From: CAYUAI01 sp964442745
GTDB lineage: Bacteria; Pseudomonadota; Gammaproteobacteria; S012-40
Direction: 5' to 3'
DNA length: 27,203 bases
NCBI GenBank assembly: GCA_964442745.1
Contig: CAYUAI010000057.1
Location: forward strand, 1 to 27,203
Below the pieces are notes generated by a model. That model searched no databases and was not told the origin of the DNA. It worked only from the letters and a program-made list of their open reading frames with translations. Shown here in pieces: positions 25,891 through 27,203 of this stretch; position 1 is the first letter of the stretch; every line of letters begins with the position of its first letter. A program made the position numbers and the translations under genes.

Positions 25891-26407
25891 GTTGATGTCC
25901 TCATTAAAAAAGCACCGTCATTAACTGAACAATAAAAAACGTAAGTTTAAACTGATTTCAGGAAAAATAAACTCGTAGCGTGGATAAAACGCAGCGAATC
26001 CACCCTAAACCCGACTCGAAAACAAATCAATTCCCTCTGGTATTATTCTCATTTCAATGACCTATTGGGGCATGATGACGTCGCTCATAAAGAGGAAGCG
26101 ATATTTTTTAGTGATTTTTTTTGTTAAAAAAAACGGCATAAAATAACTTTTCCTCTGAAAGCAGTTTAAACTTACTAAAAAACTAATCAGTAAATTTTAC
26201 GACATGTGTGCTACACCTAGGTCAAGCGCCTGTCTTTAATTTAAATCAATCAATATTGACCACCTAGTACACTCTGATTTTAATTGTCAAAATCAAAAAC
26301 CATCCATCATTCATCGCATGCCCTTCAATTCACTCTACACCCTGTTGCTAACATCGATCATTCAGTATCTTGCCCATTTTTTTCTCAAAGTTACGTATCC
26401 GGCATAA
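25891..26407. other. Non-coding gap with a REP-like palindrome and a hairpin
   Basis: About 500 bases without a supported gene; the copper operon promoter must lie at the left end, but I see no clear -35/-10 pair or CueR-type dyad. The palindrome TAGCGTGGAT (25976-25985) with ATCCACCCTA (25998-26007), one mismatch, resembles widespread REP-like sequences. A 7 bp hairpin TGATTTT-aattgtc-AAAATCA lies at 26275-26295. The 66-codon plus-strand ORF from 26284 has no ribosome site and no family resemblance. Confidence 0.45.
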
Positions 26408-26691
26408 CGTCCTCCTTTGCCCTGGATACAATCAAAAAATCTCGCGTCGAAAATCCTAGCCATGTTGGTACGCCAACGTCCTGATCACTGGGAAAGTCGA
26501 TATCCTATTCGCCCGGTGTTATTGGAGACCTTTGTCGATGCTGAGCGTTTCACCGGCACCGGCTATAAAGCGGCTAATTGGATCTATGTTGGTAAAACGA
26601 AGCGGCGGGGAGACAGAGTGTGCCTATCAAAGACATATGGCTTTACCCGCTATGCCGGCAGTTCAAAAAACGGGTGTTAGGCGACAATTAA
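26408..26691 (+). pseudogene. DUF4338 (DruA-type) gene fragment, frameshifted
   Basis: In one frame the DNA reads LPWIQSKNLASKILAM, then WESRYPIRPVLLETFVDAER and FTGTGYKAANWIYVGKTK, the conserved core of DUF4338 proteins (the family containing Druantia DruA and many transposon-encoded relatives). Near 26600-26620 the homology shifts frame and continues as VPIKDIWLYPLCRQFKKRVL to TAA 26689-26691, the family's usual C-terminal end. A stop at 26405-26407 and no recognisable upstream part show that the N-terminal two thirds are missing. It is a relic, not an active Druantia system; no druB-E genes are present. Confidence 0.8.
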
Positions 26692-26736
26692 CCTATCCGG
26701 CGTATTACCTCATACTAAAATCGAACCATTAGTCAA

Positions 26737-27174
26737 ATGTTGACTCATTTAAAAGTTTGCTTCTTCGTCCTCTATTTGTGAAGGTAATATTGCATCGGTG
26801 ATCGTTGTCTGGATTGAGTTCGGCAATAACAATTGACGCATGTTAGCCCCATGTTGGTGTTGCTCTTTGCACCAAATAACGATACGCCGCTGGTTCCCGA
26901 AACGACCAAATTATGTGGCTTTTGTTCAGCGACTGAATAGAATGTCTGATGTTTTGCCCCTCGGCTTGAAATCATTCAGGAAGAACAAGCAAAAACCCGA
27001 GTGGGCGATACCCAATCTTTGCTGGCCGATTCGTTTCCAGTTGCGTTAGCAAAGCAAGGGCATCGATTCAAAGCCTGCATCGCCCCAAAACTCGCAAATC
27101 ATGGTTATTGTTCGACAAAAAAGCTTTATTTCTCTGGTGTTCGGGTGCATCTATGGCGTGGCCGGATTAAATAG
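26737..27174 (+). pseudogene. IS982-like DDE transposase remnant, frameshifted
   Basis: The stretch PKRPNYVAFVQRLNRMSDVL (around 26898-26955) is followed, after a frame change near 26945-26956, by EIIQEEQAKTRVGD, LLADSFPVALAKQGHRFKAC and IAPKLANHGYCSTKKLYFSG then VRVHLWRGRIK and TAG at 27172-27174. The D of ADSFPV would be the first catalytic Asp of the DDE domain. This series is typical of IS982-family transposases; IS4-type relatives are the alternative. An ATG at 26737 (MLTHLKVCFF) may be the old start, but several stops and shifts lie between. The second and third catalytic residues are beyond the break, so it is dead. Confidence 0.7.
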
Positions 27175-27203
27175 ATACTATAATAGACCTTAAAACCCAA
27201 TTC

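Noticed and set aside
26284..26484. 66-codon plus-strand ORF
   Set aside because: It has no ribosome site and is a low-complexity Ser/His/Thr product; it overlaps the DUF4338 remnant in another frame.
26408..26691. Druantia defence system
   Set aside because: Only the last third of a DruA-like protein is present, it is frameshifted, and no druB-E genes are in the window.
1..27203. CRISPR array, tRNA or rRNA gene
   Set aside because: No regularly spaced direct repeats, no cloverleaf with CCA-type end and no rRNA signature sequence was seen on reading both strands.

Overview
The window looks like a chromosomal stretch of a free-living gammaproteobacterium with moderate GC. The metal-efflux, flotillin, GlgX and Cfa proteins all read as proteobacterial. 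Several c-type cytochromes, including an outer-membrane cytochrome-porin like the iron oxidase Cyc2, suggest a redox-active, perhaps sulfur- or iron-oxidising lineage (inference; the taxon cannot be fixed from the sequence alone). Almost every intact gene is on the minus strand. The plus strand carries mainly mobile-element debris at the two ends. No rRNA, tRNA or CRISPR array was seen.

Region 1 (1-1155): a short unrecognised ORF behind a promoter-like site with a palindrome, a ~150 bp inverted-repeat element, and the truncated N-terminal part of an Rpn-type PD-(D/E)XK nuclease gene. Region 2 (1152-9067, minus): a three-gene operon for a YqiJ/NfeD-like membrane OB-fold protein, a YqiK-type flotillin and a 1733-residue DUF3686/AAA+ ATPase, spaced by 13 nt each. 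This is probably a membrane-linked stress or remodelling system. Region 3 (9068-15925, minus): a tolC-cusB-cusA-PII operon, a tripartite Cu(I)/Ag(I) RND efflux pump with a PII-like protein as last gene. A perfect 27 bp inverted-repeat element flanked by AATA sits in its 5' leader, and structured intergenic DNA follows it.

Region 4 (16017-20878, minus): DUF2934 protein, GlgX debranching enzyme, a four-helix membrane protein with one haem c site, and a cyclopropane-fatty-acid synthase family methyltransferase. A second ~295 bp inverted-repeat element ends exactly at the cfa stop codon and is flanked by TTTA. Region 5 (21291-25890, minus): a copper and cytochrome operon: a 51-residue Met/Cys-rich small protein, a CopA-type Cu+ ATPase with a YHS domain and two heavy-metal-binding motifs, an ICMT-like membrane protein lacking its middle, a small cytochrome c and the Cyc2-like porin-cytochrome. 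Region 6 (25891-27203): a non-coding gap with a REP-like palindrome, then plus-strand relics of a DUF4338 (DruA-type) gene and of an IS982-like transposase, both frameshifted.

Functionally the window is dominated by copper and envelope homeostasis. CopA would move Cu+ from cytoplasm to periplasm and CusCBA from periplasm to the outside, with a PII-like protein as possible modulator. The flotillin operon and Cfa would act on membrane organisation and lipid composition, and the cytochromes on extracytoplasmic electron transfer. The pump genes (region 3) and copA look GC-richer than the cytochrome genes next to copA (60-base samples: about 60% in copA, about 40% in the porin-cytochrome gene), so the copper module may have been assembled from different sources.
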